NCBI RefSeq assembly: GCF_018873765.1
Contig: NC_057918.1
Coordinates: 11,044,862-11,108,861 of the forward strand
Reading direction: 5' to 3'
Length of the DNA: 64,000 nucleotides
DNA from: Telopea speciosissima
Taxonomy: Eukaryota > Streptophyta > Magnoliopsida > Proteales > Proteaceae
A program made the translations under genes and the position numbers. Positions within the stretch are counted from its first letter, which is position 1; the number at the start of each line of letters is the position of its first letter. The notes below the pieces were generated by a model. The model made no database searches. It was not told the origin of the DNA and saw only the letters and a program-made list of their open reading frames with translations. Below, piece by piece: positions 49,867 through 61,184 of this stretch.

Positions 49867-51676
49867 TGTTGGAATATGTAATACAGAATACCGTGGGGGA
49901 ATTCTAGTCCTTTTGGGCTTGCTTAGTTGTTAAGTTATTAGGATTAGGTTGCTGCTCTTATTGAGTCAGCTAGTTACGGGTATTTTTATCTATTTATGTC
50001 CCTTTGTAATATTTCCCTCTATTATAAATAGAGGGACTTGCCTATCAATGAAATCAAGCTATTCTATTCTCTTATTCTCTCTTTCTAACTCACGGTATTA
50101 GTTTTTCCACCTTTTCCACCTTTGCCATTGGGTATCCTTCGTTATTGGGTTGAGTTTGCCGTAAGGGGGAGATTGAAAGATTGAAGAGCATGGAAGATAT
50201 TTGGTTGTTGCTTGCCTATTTGAGGACTTACAGTTGGGTTGATTCAGTTTTTTCCGCTGCCTGATTCAGTTGTTTCCGTTGCTTACCTGCCCTAGTTGTT
50301 TATCTTCAAGTTTTTATGTCACTATGACCATCTAAGATTCATCACTAGATAGCTATTGAAGATCGTTGAAAGTTGCCTTTTTTGGAAGATATTCCAGTCC
50401 CGGTGTGCTGATCATGTCTGTCCTGGTTTTGAAGATCAATTATTTCAAGTTCTTAAAGGTTTATTTGGGAGCTTCACTCATCTGTCAAGCTGGACTGTAT
50501 TGTAACTCTGTTTTTTCCCATTTTATTCAAGTTGGGCATTAGTGCCTTATATGCGCCAACTTGAAGAGTGTTAGAATGTTGGAGTTTTTTTCTTATTAGT
50601 TTAAGCTGGAGTTTCTTTTTAATTATATGTATAATCCAGCTTAAGGGGGAGTGTTGGAATATGTAATCCAGAATACTGTGGGGGTATTCTGGTCCTTTTG
50701 GGCTTGTTTAGTTGTTTAGTTATTAGGATTAGATTGCTGCTTTTATTGAGTCAGCTAGTTAGGGGTATTTTTGTCTATTTATGTCCCTTTGTAATATTTC
50801 CCTCTATTATAAATAGAGGGGCTTACCTATCAATGAAATCAAGCTATTCTATTATCTTATTCTCTCTTTCTAACTCACGGTATCAGTTTTTCCACCTTGC
50901 CATTGGGTATCCTTCGTTATTGGGTTGAGTTTGCCGTAAGGGGGAGATTGAAAGATTGAAAGATTGAAGAGTATTAAAGATATTTGGTTATTGTCTGCCT
51001 ATTTGAGGACTTACAGTTGGGTTGATTCAGTTTTTTCCGCTGCCTGATTCAGTTGTTTCCGCTGCTTACCTGCCCTAGTTGTTTATCTTCAAATTTTTAT
51101 GTCACTATGACAATCTGAGATTCATCACTGGCTAGCTATTGAAGATCGTTGAAAGCTGTTTTTTTGGAAGATATTCCAGTCCCAGTGTGCTGATCATGTC
51201 TGTCCTGGTTTTGAAGATCAATTATTTCAAGTTCTTAAAGGTTTATTTGGGAGCTTCATTCATCTGTCAAGCTGGACTCTATTGCAACTCTGTTTCTTCC
51301 CATTTTATTCAAGTTGGGCATTAGTGCCTTATATGCGCCAACTTGAGGGGGAGTGTTAGAATGTTGGAGTTGTTTTCTTATTAGTTCAAGCTGGAGCTTC
51401 TTTTTACTTATATGTATAATCCAGCTTGAGGGGGAATGTTGGAATATGTAATCCAGAATACTGTGGGGGTATTCTGGTCCTTTTGGGCTTGTTTAGTTGT
51501 TAAGTTATTAGGATTAGATTGATGCTTTTATTGAATCAGCTAGTTAGGGGTATTTTTGTCTGTTTATGTCCCTTTGTAATATTTTCCTCTATTATAAATA
51601 GAGGGGCTTACCTATAAATGAAATCAAGCTATTCTATTCTCTTATTCTCTCTTTCTAACTCACGGTTCTGCGAACA
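49867..51676. mobile_element. Non-autonomous LTR element in tandem form: LTR-internal-LTR-internal-LTR
   Basis: Three LTR copies start TGTTGGAATATGTAAT at 49867, 50652 and 51437, exactly 785 bp apart. Each has a promoter-like CTATTATAAATAGAGGG. Between them are two nearly identical internal regions (about 550 bp) starting with GGTAT(T/C)AG, like an initiator-Met tRNA primer site, and ending in a purine tract (AAGGGGGAG or GAGGGGGAA) just before the next LTR. No coding sequence. TCAAG flanks the whole array (49862-49866 and 51677-51681). The last LTR is 240 bp and ends TTCTGCGAACA; the first two lack that end. Confidence 0.88.
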
Positions 51677-52863
51677 TCAAGTATACTTTTGTTGCCTGTT
51701 TCACTTCCTCATTCCCCTTTCTTGCAGCTACTTTCAAGTAAAAATGTTTGTAAAATGGGCGTTTGAAGTATAGCTATTTCATCTTCTTTGATCTTATAAC
51801 CAGCTTCTCTAAGTCCCCTGTTATGGTTTGCAGGTAATACCCGCAGAGAATATTGTTGCAGCATTCCAAGGTAGTCAAAAAACAGTGTTTGCCATCTCAA
51901 AGAGTCCCTCTGAAGCCCAAATTTTCCTCGAGGTTGGTCAGGGACATTCTAGAATTTGACTTATCACTTCATTTCCAACCAATGATTAAATTTTGTGATC
52001 TACTATTGTTGCCTTTTTTTTTTGGCACCAAATACATTTCATAATCTTTGATCTTTTCAGGCCTTGGAACATGGTCTTGGTGGAATTGTTTTTAAAGTTG
52101 ACGATGTTGGTGCTGTTCTTGAACTAAAGGTAGCTCTGTAATGGTATAGACTTTTGCTTCTTGTCAAGCATTGCCTCTCACTGTGCTTAATATTATCAGG
52201 ACTATTTTGACAGAAGAAATGAAGTGAGGAATCTGTTGAGTTTGACGAAGGCCACTGTTACCTGAGTTCAAATAGCTGGAATGGGTGATCATGTGTGCGT
52301 GGATCTTTGTAGCCTCATGAGACCTGGTGAAGGACTTCTGGTTTGTCCTGCATGCTCCAAGTTTCTCCACTATATTCATGAGGCTTGAACAGTTTCTATT
52401 GACCTCCAATAGGTATATCACGATTCTTACTGGGAAAACTATCATTTATAGGTTGGCTCCTTTGCCAGAGGGCTTCTCCTTGTTCACTCAGAATGCTTGG
52501 AGTCAAATTATATTGCTAGCAGGCCTTTCAGAGTCAATGCGGTAAGTGTTGAAGCGACCAAATATATATTTCTGTGTTTTCTGCCTTTTGTCTGTTTTTT
52601 GTGATTCTAATATATGACGTGTTCTTCTATTCCTAAGTTTGAATGGCTGAGTTTGGCATTGAACCTAGTAATTAAGTTCCCTTGCAATTTTACAGGGCCC
52701 AGTACATGCTTATGTTGCTGTTCCAGGAGGGAAAACTTGCTATCTTTCAGAGTTGCAAGCGGGTAAAGAGGTTCTTGTAGTTGATCAAAATGGTCTGCAA
52801 CGGACAGCAGTTGTGGGGCGTGTAAAGATAGAGACAAGACCACTTATCCTTGTGGAGGCGAAG

Positions 52864-55086
52864 GTTTGCATTTATTATTCAAATACAGCTATTACTTGAA
52901 TATGGAAGTCCCAAGTTTAGGAGCACTTTGTGTTAATTTTTGTCACCAAGCATTGACAGGATTGCAAAATGGTGATCTATTTTCGGCAAAATATGGGATT
53001 GGGATCCCTCGTGAAGACCTTTGAGTGGTGGTTTGTCCAAGCTATTTCTTATGCACTAGTACTTCACATTACCTGGGTTCCCCTTATGTGTGTAGTCTAA
53101 CAAATTATTTTAATTTTTCGTGAACAAACATGTAAAACCTACTCCTATAGCTAAATATGGTGGAATGGAAGAAACAGATTTCATATAGCCAAACCCAATT
53201 AGTTGGAAGAAGGCCTAGTTTGAGTTGAGTGCAAAAAGTCTAGCCAGGCAACCGTAGAATAAATAGCATGCAGCAGGAATAAACAAAAGAAAATGTGCTT
53301 TCTTCAGCGAAGCACATCATGCTACTGGAATCTTGTTGGTTTTCTTTTCTCTAATCTCACCATCTCAAGTACTTCCTTTTTCAGGGGTTGTGATCCTGCT
53401 TGGGATCTTGCAGAGAAAATTATGGGGTAACCTTCTGAAAAGTGTACTAATGATAAGCGTAATACAAAAGTTAGTTGGATCCTTTTTCCAATACTTTATC
53501 TTTGGTATGAAAACTACGATTAAGAATACATTTTGTAGCATAGGTGCCAACTATATTGATGTTTACTGGGATTTGGCCTGTCAAATTCTTGAAGTTACAC
53601 CATGGGTGCACAGAAATATAAAAGTTTGGAAGTAAAAACATAATTTGTACAATGGAAAACTTGAAAAGAGCAATCCCAATGAAAAACTGAAGAAAATTTA
53701 TTATGAACTGAACATACAGAGAATTAGAAATCAGAAAGATGAAGTAGAATCCAAATATAAGAGGGATAGAGACAGCCAGATAGAGTTGGCTGTCAATTTA
53801 TTTTTCACAATATCAAGGAGCTAAAATTCTTAATTTTGAGGTTTGTTGTGTCACTGATCATCAAAATGAGGAAATGATTGAAAAGAAGAGTTGAAATTGA
53901 ATTGACTGAAGAAAAAGAAATCCTGGAACCCTAAAAGCATGTCTTCTATTTTATTACCAAACATAGAGTTTGGACTTTCCAGAAGGATGACTTCCCACGT
54001 TTGCATCTTGCCATTTTAGATTTAACCAAGTAGGATAGTTAAGTGTTTTTTGCTATCTTTGCAAGTCATCAATGCATGAGAAGCATTCTACACTTTGAAT
54101 TTGAGTATTTGAATGAACTGTACAATAGCCATGACCCAGAAATGACAATACATGTATATCTAATAGTAATAAAGAACCTGCTACTGACTAAGAACATCTA
54201 GCTGCAAAGTGAGATTTAACCTGGTGGTGTTGTGATGGGTTTCCAGAAGCCTACGGGATTAGGTTCTGAAACTTTTTTTAAAACCAAAATTGCTGTGAAG
54301 AAACGAAGGACCAGATTCAAGTAAATTTAATAACTTGAAATCAGAGACTTGGGTCCAATGGTCTGATCTGAAATTATGGTAATATCCTACTAGGAATAGG
54401 ATACTAAATTAGGGTTCCAGAACAGAATATCGATCTTACATTATGGCGTATGAACTCATCTGCTTCAATATGCATGCATGAGGCTAAAGGGGAACAAGGT
54501 CGGCAAGTCGCTTAGGTTGAACTCTGAGAACTATCTCGAATGGAGGACAACTGATGCAGTGCAATACCAACCTCAATAGAGAAAGAGCCAGCCCAACTAG
54601 CCGCCCACAGTTTGGCTAAAGTCAGGCCCATACTTGAGTGTTTCATTAGTCCACAATAGGCTCTGTTATATGCTCTGTTTTTAAGTGTTTTAATTCAAGC
54701 ACATTTTTGGCCCATAGGATTAAGATAACTTAAAACCATTAAGCAATTAAGAGGAACAAGCAGCCAACCTTATAATGGAAATTGTGTTTAAAGATTTTGA
54801 GGGCCCATGCGACAGCTACATGGGGATTGCTACAAGTTGCTTAGTGACCAAGTTGTTTAGAGACTAAATATGTAGTCAGCTACTTGGTAAATTAAGATAG
54901 TAGCTAAGTAGTTGTTTTTATTTTATTTCTCTCTTATTACTTTCTATTTCTATGAAATAGGGATCTTTATTAGTTGTGGCAGCAAAGGAAACCTTGGCCA
55001 TGTATAGGGGTTGCTATTTTTGTAATGGTTGGATGCTATTATACATAAAAGGGACAGGGGGCAAGCCTCCCATAATTTTGGCAAAG
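52864..55086. other. Region after the broken DHQS-like gene, no gene seen
   Basis: No C-terminal DHQS-like exon and no other protein recognised; the 100-codon frame at 53333-53635 has no known domain. From about 54800 to 55086 the sequence resembles an LTR remnant (TTGCTATTTTTGTAATGGTT, a TATA-like TACATAAAAGG, CATAATTTTGGCAAAG) that seems to continue after the hAT element at 55732-55796. Confidence 0.45.
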
Positions 55087-55094
55087 CATTTGTG

Positions 55095-55723
55095 CATAGT
55101 TGTCATGGCGTCGCCATGGCGTCCTGGCGTTGGGAGAGGGGGCATATCGAGCTACGCCATGGTGGATGTCAATATATCGTTCGATATGGCTTCCATGGCG
55201 ACGCCATGGCGTCGCCATGGACGCCATACCACGATATGTTGGCATATCGGTCGATATTTGTACATATAAAAGTTAGATTAAAATTTTTTTTTTTTAAACC
55301 ATTTAATAGCTTAGATGCTTTGCTCCAAATCACATACACTAAAGAAAGACTATTGCTATCAAGCTTCAGTAAATAGGTTAGCCTATCATTTGATTTTTAC
55401 TATTGCTTTCAATTATTTGATAGGTTAATCTATATTTTCAATTTTTCATACTTTCATATACACTAATGGATATTAGTTACACTTTCATGAATTAAACCAT
55501 AGTGGCATAGTATATTAGTAGTAGTGTAGTACACTTTCATGTTGATTTTTGATGTTATAGGACATATATTATAGCATACTAAATGACATTAAAAATACAG
55601 AAAATAAACAATTAAACATGGTCGACATGCTCGCCATGGCAACGCCATGGCGGGCGACATGTCGATATATCGACGTGACACCCTTCCACCGACTTGGATC
55701 GCCGTGACGCCGTGACAACTATG
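55095..55723. mobile_element. hAT-type MITE, 629 bp, rich in CGCCATGGCG palindromes
   Basis: Ends CATAGTTGTCATGGCG on the left and the complement CATAGTTGTCACGGCG on the right. An exact 8-bp duplication CATTTGTG flanks it (55087-55094, 55724-55731), as expected for hAT. The arms are packed with CGCCATGGCG and GATATATCG words; the middle is AT-rich. No transposase. Confidence 0.88.
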
Positions 55724-55796
55724 CATTTGTGTCTTCTTCAATTAAGTAACAGCTCCTATGGTGAAGTAGTAGCAACCAAGGTGGTGGAGACTAACC

Positions 55797-57372
55797 TAGA
55801 TCCAGCTTCTAGAAACAATTTGTGGAATGTCGTCAAGCGTGCAAAGAAAGACAGGGCAATCATTCTAACCAGTAATATATACTTATTCCTTATATACATT
55901 TTTTTTTTAAATTTTATACTTGCATTACTTGATATTACCAGACGTTTATTGGCTTCACATTTGCTCGTCTCTTAGCTGCATATGGCTTTCCCAAGGTTTT
56001 GTAGTTGCAGTTTCATGTTAGATAAGCATGAGTTGGCACTAGATTTTCCTTTTCTTCTTCCTCTTTTATTTTTTTTTTCCTACAAAGCCTCACCTAGAAA
56101 AGTTTTCTCAATGGTTTCAGCTCATTCAATGGAAGAGGCAGAGGTTCTCTGTGATCGGTTGGGGATCTTTGTAGATGGCGGTTTGCAGTGCATAGGGAAT
56201 CCAAAACAGGTAAATTTAATGTTTGCTGGTTTATATGGGAGGAGCACGGTTACATTTGATGTAAATAGTTGCCTTTGGCTTTCCAACTCCCTGTCAAGTT
56301 GCAAAATGGACCATCAACCGTAACAGCCATGGTGGATAGATTGGAGGATATAGCAGTTTGCTGCCTTAGGACTTGTGGAGAAGTGGAATCTCTCCACAAT
56401 GACTTTATGAAACTGTCCTAGACTCCTTTTTTTTCACTCTCAAAATTGGAATATGTTGGTGCAAAGTTTGAATGATGATTTTAGTCTACAGCAAGCTGTG
56501 TATACTCACTGAAGCTCATACCTCGAGGTTAATGTCTAGACCTCTGCTTACTAGAAACAAAAAATGTCTATTTGCAATCATAATATATCAATCTCTATGT
56601 TGTAACCTTGTGATTCCCCTGTCTGTGTTGTCTGAACATTACTTAGTCGGGTTAGATATGTTCTTGGAACCCAGAAGTCTATACCAAATTAGATTAGATG
56701 TCTATTAATCCAACTGAATATCAAATGATTAGAAACTTGTTTGCTTTATTGCGTTTGACAGCTCAAGGCTAGATATGGCGGATCATATGTGTTTACAATA
56801 ACAACTTCGAATCAAGAGGAGGAGGAGGTGGTGGAGGCCATGGTACGCCGTATATCTCCAAATGCATCCCAGATTTACCATTTATCTGGAACCCAGAAGT
56901 TTGAACTGCCAAAGCAAGAAGTCAAGATTGCAGATGTTTTCCAAGCAGTTGAGGAAGCAAAGAGAAAGTTCACAATACAGGCGTGGGTCTAGCTGACACC
57001 ACCTTGGAGGATGTCTTCATCAAGGTTGCTCGAGGGGCCCAGACCTTCAATGAACTATCCTGATTTTCAGAGATGTTAATTATACTTAATTTATTTACTT
57101 TCTCTTTATTTTGTCTTCCCCGCTTATTCTTTTTATTAAATGCCATGGAGTACTTGGTGTTTACAGTACTTTACACGGTATAGATGTTCTTGTAAGATAT
57201 ATGAATTAGTCTATTTTGTTGTACCATGACGATTGCATCCTTTATAAGTTTTTAAAGCAACCAATATTCTTTGTTGTAAAATGGAAAGTTTTGAAATATT
57301 GTGAAAGAACTTTTGCGGCCCTGAGTAAATTTTTTCAATTGTTCAACCAGACCAATGACAGACATGAACAGA
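55797..57372 (+). pseudogene. Duplicated 3' end of the ABCA gene (part of exon 16, exons 17 and 18, 3' flank)
   Basis: Matches 28470-30009 nearly base for base, introns included: [19 protein letters not shown] (55797-55851), [20 protein letters not shown] (from 56121), and the last exon from 56763 ([12 protein letters not shown]). It begins abruptly inside the codons after Walker B, so there is no ATP-binding site. The last exon has one extra codon in the Glu run and a 1-nt loss in GCGTGGGTCTAG (GCGTGGGGCCTAG in the parent), giving an early TAG at about 56989. A recent genomic copy, not a retrocopy. Confidence 0.92.
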
Positions 57373-57905
57373 AGTCACTTGCACTTGTTTTTGTATGAAT
57401 TTTTCAATAAATTTTTGTTATAAGTAGGCCTCACCATATAAGTGGCGAGGGTGAGGGTAAGATCCGGTAAATACATTACCTGTCCCCAAGGCATGTCAAG
57501 TCTCAACTCTGTGCCCAACTCTAACCATATAACAAAAAAAAATCCCTATCCACCCAATAAAGGGAATTTACTCTTCCAAAAAATTTATCAAGAAAGATAA
57601 AGATACCAATCAAATACTCAAATAGGTGTTTCCTACCGGTAACGGAGGCTACACGGGCAGGCTAGAGCCAATTAATGAGGATTCTTATCGGTTCAATTAA
57701 TTGGACGTAGAGAAATCATTTCATGGGGGAAGAGAGAGTGGGGCTACGCCCTGGGCAGGAAAATGGATTAAAACCTTGTCCTTTTAAAAGGTCACAGATT
57801 ACTCAATTCCTCTGATACTCCCCACTTACCAAAAATTGGGATGTTTGAAATTAACTGAAATAAAAACACGTGAATAAAAAATTTGATGTCCTGAATTTTA
57901 TTTAA
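57373..57905. other. Spacer, no gene seen
   Basis: AT-rich sequence between the ABCA fragment and the next MITE. Nothing recognised. Confidence 0.45.
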
Positions 57906-58043
57906 GGGCTCATGTTCTCTGTGCCGCAGTGCAGGCTGCGCCCAAACACATGGGCCTCCCACTCTGGAGGGCAGGGTGGTCATTGCGCCCCACCCCATGT
58001 GTCTAGGCGTAGCCTGCGCCCCTGGCATAGAGAACATTCTCCC
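57906..58043. mobile_element. Mutator-type MITE, 138 bp, 9-bp target duplication
   Basis: Inverted arms GTTCTCTGTGCC...GCAGGCTGCGCCC and the complement of GGCGTAGCCTGCGCCCCTGG / GGCATAGAGAAC. TTTATTTAA flanks both ends (57897-57905, 58044-58052). Confidence 0.82.
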
Positions 58044-58059
58044 TTTATTTAATTAAAAA

Positions 58060-58620
58060 GATATTTGTTTTGTGAAGAACTTAAGCTAAGCCACACGTTT
58101 TTTTAGGTTAGAATAACCTCCCATGTGGTTAGCTCTAGGAACATTTCAAATTACCGTTCTAGGAACCACTTTTGAGACTTTTGAATCAGAAAACATGACC
58201 ATCGAAGGAAACTTTGAGAGGACGGGAAGCTCACAAATTTATTCATAGCAAGAATTAGCAAGAACAGTTTTACATGTACAAAAGATAACATGGTTCTTAT
58301 TCAAGAAAATTTCAGAAGTAGATAAATTAAGATGGGGCAAGAGATCTCTACTTGGTGGTGTTTCCTACGCCCTCTCACATGGCATTGTGAGATGACGTCT
58401 CTGCCCTCTGGGTGGATACCCAGGCATACTCACCCATTGGAGAGCGTAGGAAACACCACCAAATAGATATCTTTTTCCCATTAAGATATGCCCAATGTAG
58501 CAACGTGCAAATTCTATTTCAGAAGCTTTCTCAAAAGCCAAAAAAAAAGACTGGCAAGCTCCAGAGGGCCTCTCTAGACTGGCATGCATGCACCTAGTTT
58601 TACCACATGGAAGGGATGAT
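58060..58620 (-). repeat. Module A, copy 4, inverted
   Basis: Reverse complement of module A: the words around 58090-58230 (GGTTAGAATAACCTCCCATG, CTAGGAAC, TTGAATCAGAA, ATGACCATCGAAGGAAA) are the complement of 8490-8620 and 30990-31130. It runs parallel to the copy at 63740-64000 and is interrupted by a MITE. No gene visible. Confidence 0.7.
58334..58479. mobile_element. Foldback MITE, 146 bp, 8-bp duplication and empty paralogous site
   Basis: Arms CTTGGTGGTGTTTCCTACGC and the complement of GCGTAGGAAACACCACCAAA. ATTAAGAT flanks both sides (58326-58333, 58480-58487). The parallel module copy near 63970-63985 reads AATTAAGATATGTC with no insertion. Confidence 0.85.
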
Positions 58621-59456
58621 GTGTCAATTTAATTTAGATAAGGGTCTATTGTTAGACACATTCAAATTTAAAACTCAAAATCAAGCATAACCTGCCATTT
58701 ATTGGCATATTCACTTATATTTTCAGCTGCCTATTTCTTTTTGAAAAAAATATATGTAATTTTCACTTTATTTTATCTAAAACATGACATGTGAGTAGGG
58801 GATCTTGTACTTGTTTATAAAAAATCAGCTCCATCTTTCTTCTCTAGTTTGACAAATCAATGGCATCTACTTTAGGTAACGACATTCAAATAGGGGAAAC
58901 ACAATGATAATACAATCGTTTCTATTTCTGGGACCCAAAGACTGAAAGTTTGGCTAATGAATATCTTTGCCATCATTTGGACTCGATGGATTAAAATAAT
59001 AGAATATTTAAAGAAGGACAAAGTTTTCCTCCACACATAGAGGACGGTTCCCTCATCATCCTAGGGTTCACAAACCCTCCCGATACCCATTCCCGCCCTC
59101 TCTTGTCCCTCAGTGAATGGGATCCCATTCACCGTGGGTGTTTGGTCCTTTAAAGAAAGTAAAAGATTATCTCCAAAGAATTGCTTTCATATGGGCATTT
59201 TCGTAATGGACTCAGCCTGTCTAAATAAAAACTTATGGGACGACAAACATTTTTTTTTTATTTCAAGTTGTCATACATTTTCTTTTGATTTCAGGTTGTC
59301 ATCTATTATTATGCTGAACATTTGAAGAACAAAATAAAACATGAAAGACATAATAAGCAAGCCAAGATATGTCATTATTTATCCTTCAAATAGTATAAGC
59401 AATAACATGTAACACAAACGAGAGAGTTGGAAGCTAATCAAATCTTCAAATGTTGC
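58621..59456. other. 3' flank of BURP gene 2, no gene seen
   Basis: AT-rich. Sequence close to the gene (CATTATTTATCCTTCAAATA, 59370-59390) is the complement of BURP gene 1's 3' flank near 33540-33590, so it is probably 3' UTR. Confidence 0.5.
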
Positions 59457-60578
59457 TCAACCTAGAGCCTTTGTCCAGACCATTCCATTCTCGTTTATCC
59501 AATGACAAACTTCAATTAGGCCTGGACCAAAACCCAATAGCTTAAAAGCAAGATGGTTTGGATTCCAGGTTGATGTGTCATAGTGGCAAGCCATGATCGC
59601 ATGATTCACTTTCTTTTGAGCATGTATATCAACTGCATATAATTTTACTTTCTGAAGAACATGGCAGTAGTATACTTGAAATGGGAACGGTAGACTATGA
59701 CACAAGGCTGGTGGTTCTAAGAGGTTTCCATAGACGAGTTTCACATCTCCAATTGTGACATTCTCATAGGATCCTTCGGCACTCTCAGTACTCCATATAC
59801 ATACATGGTGCCCCAATTTCTCGACAACAAAATCGATGAGATCCTCAGCAGAAGTTGCACAGGTGTGCTGCTCACCTAGAATTGGGCTCTTTTCACATGT
59901 CTCGAGAGTGTCTTCAATATACTCCTCCATGCTTGATTCATCCTTCAAACCCAAAAGACTTTTCAATTCCTCAATCCTAGCAAAGGAAAATGGGAATTTT
60001 GATGCCAGAAGTCGTGGCAAGAACGATTTATATGACATTGGGTCCCTTAGATCAGGGACAGGTATAAAACCTCCCTCTTTCACCATTGACTCCCGGAAAT
60101 ATGGCAACCCCCCTTGGCTGGCAATCGATAAGGGCATTTCATTTGGAGAATCATATTTTAATTTCTCAAAATTCCATTGGGCTATTGGTGGCAGCATTGT
60201 GTTGTTTGTTGTCTTCTTCACTAGTGCATTTGTAGAACAAGCAACATTAGCGAGATTACAGAACGAACGCAGGTGGGAAGCCAATTCATTTTCCTCCATA
60301 AGTTTCGTAAACATTGTCGTTTGATGGAGGGTTAATGGAGAAGCCTTTGCTGCTAACCAATGTGGAGGATGTGGAAGACCAATATACTCTTCCCAGTAAT
60401 ATGAGAAGGCATTTCCAGCTTGAGAACCCTACAATTTCATGGGAAAATTAATAATAATCAAATAAAACAAGAAGAATTAATAACCAAGTTGAAATGAATG
60501 AATCATTGAAATGCATCATTTTCTTACACTAAAATATGTTACTATCAAAAGTCCAAGCAATAAAATGGGATGTATCAT
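59457..60578 (-). CDS. BURP-domain protein, PG1-beta-like without FXXY repeats (BURP gene 2, 340 aa)
   Basis: Paralogue of the gene at 32355 and expected to be secreted to the wall. Two exons on the minus strand: 60578-60528 (17 codons, signal peptide MIHPILLLGLLIVTYFS) and 60428-59457; the intron has GT-AG borders and sits at the same codon as in BURP gene 1. The N-terminal segment has YWEEYIG, KASPLTLHQ and FCNLANVAC. The BURP domain has LPRLLASKFPF and the closing CH-X10-CH-X24-CH-X25-CH pattern with CHWINENGMVW. The internal segment around ELKSLLGLKDESSMEEYIED keeps the paralogue's length, so the two proteins differ mainly by substitution. Frame intact; probably functional. Its upstream flank holds inverted module B and module A, mirroring BURP gene 1. 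Confidence 0.93.
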
Positions 60579-60670
60579 GGTGGAACTAAAACAGATTTTA
60601 GAATGAGTGGGTTTTGTGTCTGCCATTAAGAGAATGAGTTGGGTATGTTTCATGGAGTGGGTGTTTGAAT

Positions 60671-60677
60671 TTATATA
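60671..60677 (-). promoter_or_regulatory. TATA box of BURP gene 2
   Basis: TATATAA on the minus strand, about 95 bp before the ATG, followed by ATTCAAACACCCACTCC. This is the same arrangement as TATATAAATTCAAACACC in the second promoter unit of BURP gene 1. Here it is single. Confidence 0.65.
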
Positions 60678-60896
60678 AAGAAAAAATTTTGTAATGCCAA
60701 CCAAAAGGTTGGGGGTTGGGGTGAGGGGGAGTTTTTGTCATTCCCCTTATGACTAAACCTATTCCCATTTAAAAAGTGAAATTTCTCTTTTGTGACCAGA
60801 CCCCTTGGATGGTGTGAGATGGGGTGGAGTGGTTACCACATGGGGAGGGGATCTCCACTCGTTCCAAATGCCTTTAACCCTAAAATCAATAATGGA

Positions 60897-61184
60897 TCAT
60901 CCATATTGTAGCATAAGAGTGTTGTCAAGATCAGATTTCCTTTGGCCATGGTTCAACACCCTCTGCAAACGTCTACCAAGTGCTTCAAAGGCAATACTAG
61001 AGGATATCAAAATCACTAACGGATCATCTGCACGTACCAATACATCTTCGAACCAATCACATTTTAATGTTGTTTCCATAAAAATCCCTCCTCTTGTAAA
61101 TGGCAAAAATAGGACAGGTGGTTGGTTCTCACATGTACGTTCACTTATTGATATGTGCAGAGGAACTAAACTCATCAAAATCAT
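60897..61184 (-). other. Unrecognised 95-codon open frame
   Basis: On the minus strand this frame gives a protein-like composition (PVLFLPFTRGGIF, METTLKCDWFEDVLV, ADDPLVILISSSIAFEALG). I recognise no family and see no splice-joined partner. The opposite strand also holds a long frame (60805-61269), so this may be a transposon or captured-gene scrap, or chance. Confidence 0.25.

Larger units (their letters stand above)
47646..52863 (+). pseudogene. 3-dehydroquinate-synthase-like gene, internal stop and missing 3' end
   Basis: Matches the plant protein family annotated as 3-dehydroquinate synthase-like (the archaeal-type AroB' family, not classical AroB); its plant role is unclear. Exons: 47646-47871 (VWVWTESKQVMTAAVERGW), 48058-48224 (ending LLDWQ), 51834-51932 (VIPAENIVAAFQGSQ), 52061-52129 (ALEHGLGGIVFK), 52200-52340, 52452-52541 ([14 protein letters not shown]), 52696-52863 ([20 protein letters not shown]). 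All borders are GT-AG and all phases agree. Exon 52200-52340 has TGA at 52263-52265, where the family normally has Arg before VQ (CGA to TGA). The final C-terminal part is not found downstream before the duplicated ABCA fragment. The N-terminus is uncertain: 47646 is the first in-frame ATG I can support and there may be an upstream exon. Intron 2 (48225-51833) is bloated by a LINE and an LTR element. Confidence 0.87.

Noticed and set aside
54976..55376. Frames of 68-115 codons rich in Met-Ala-Trp-Arg
   Set aside because: Translations of CGCCATGGCG palindromes in the hAT MITE.
59836..60324. 162-codon plus-strand frame opposite BURP gene 2
   Set aside because: Antisense shadow of the BURP exon; the matching antisense frame (32597-32953) also lies opposite BURP gene 1.
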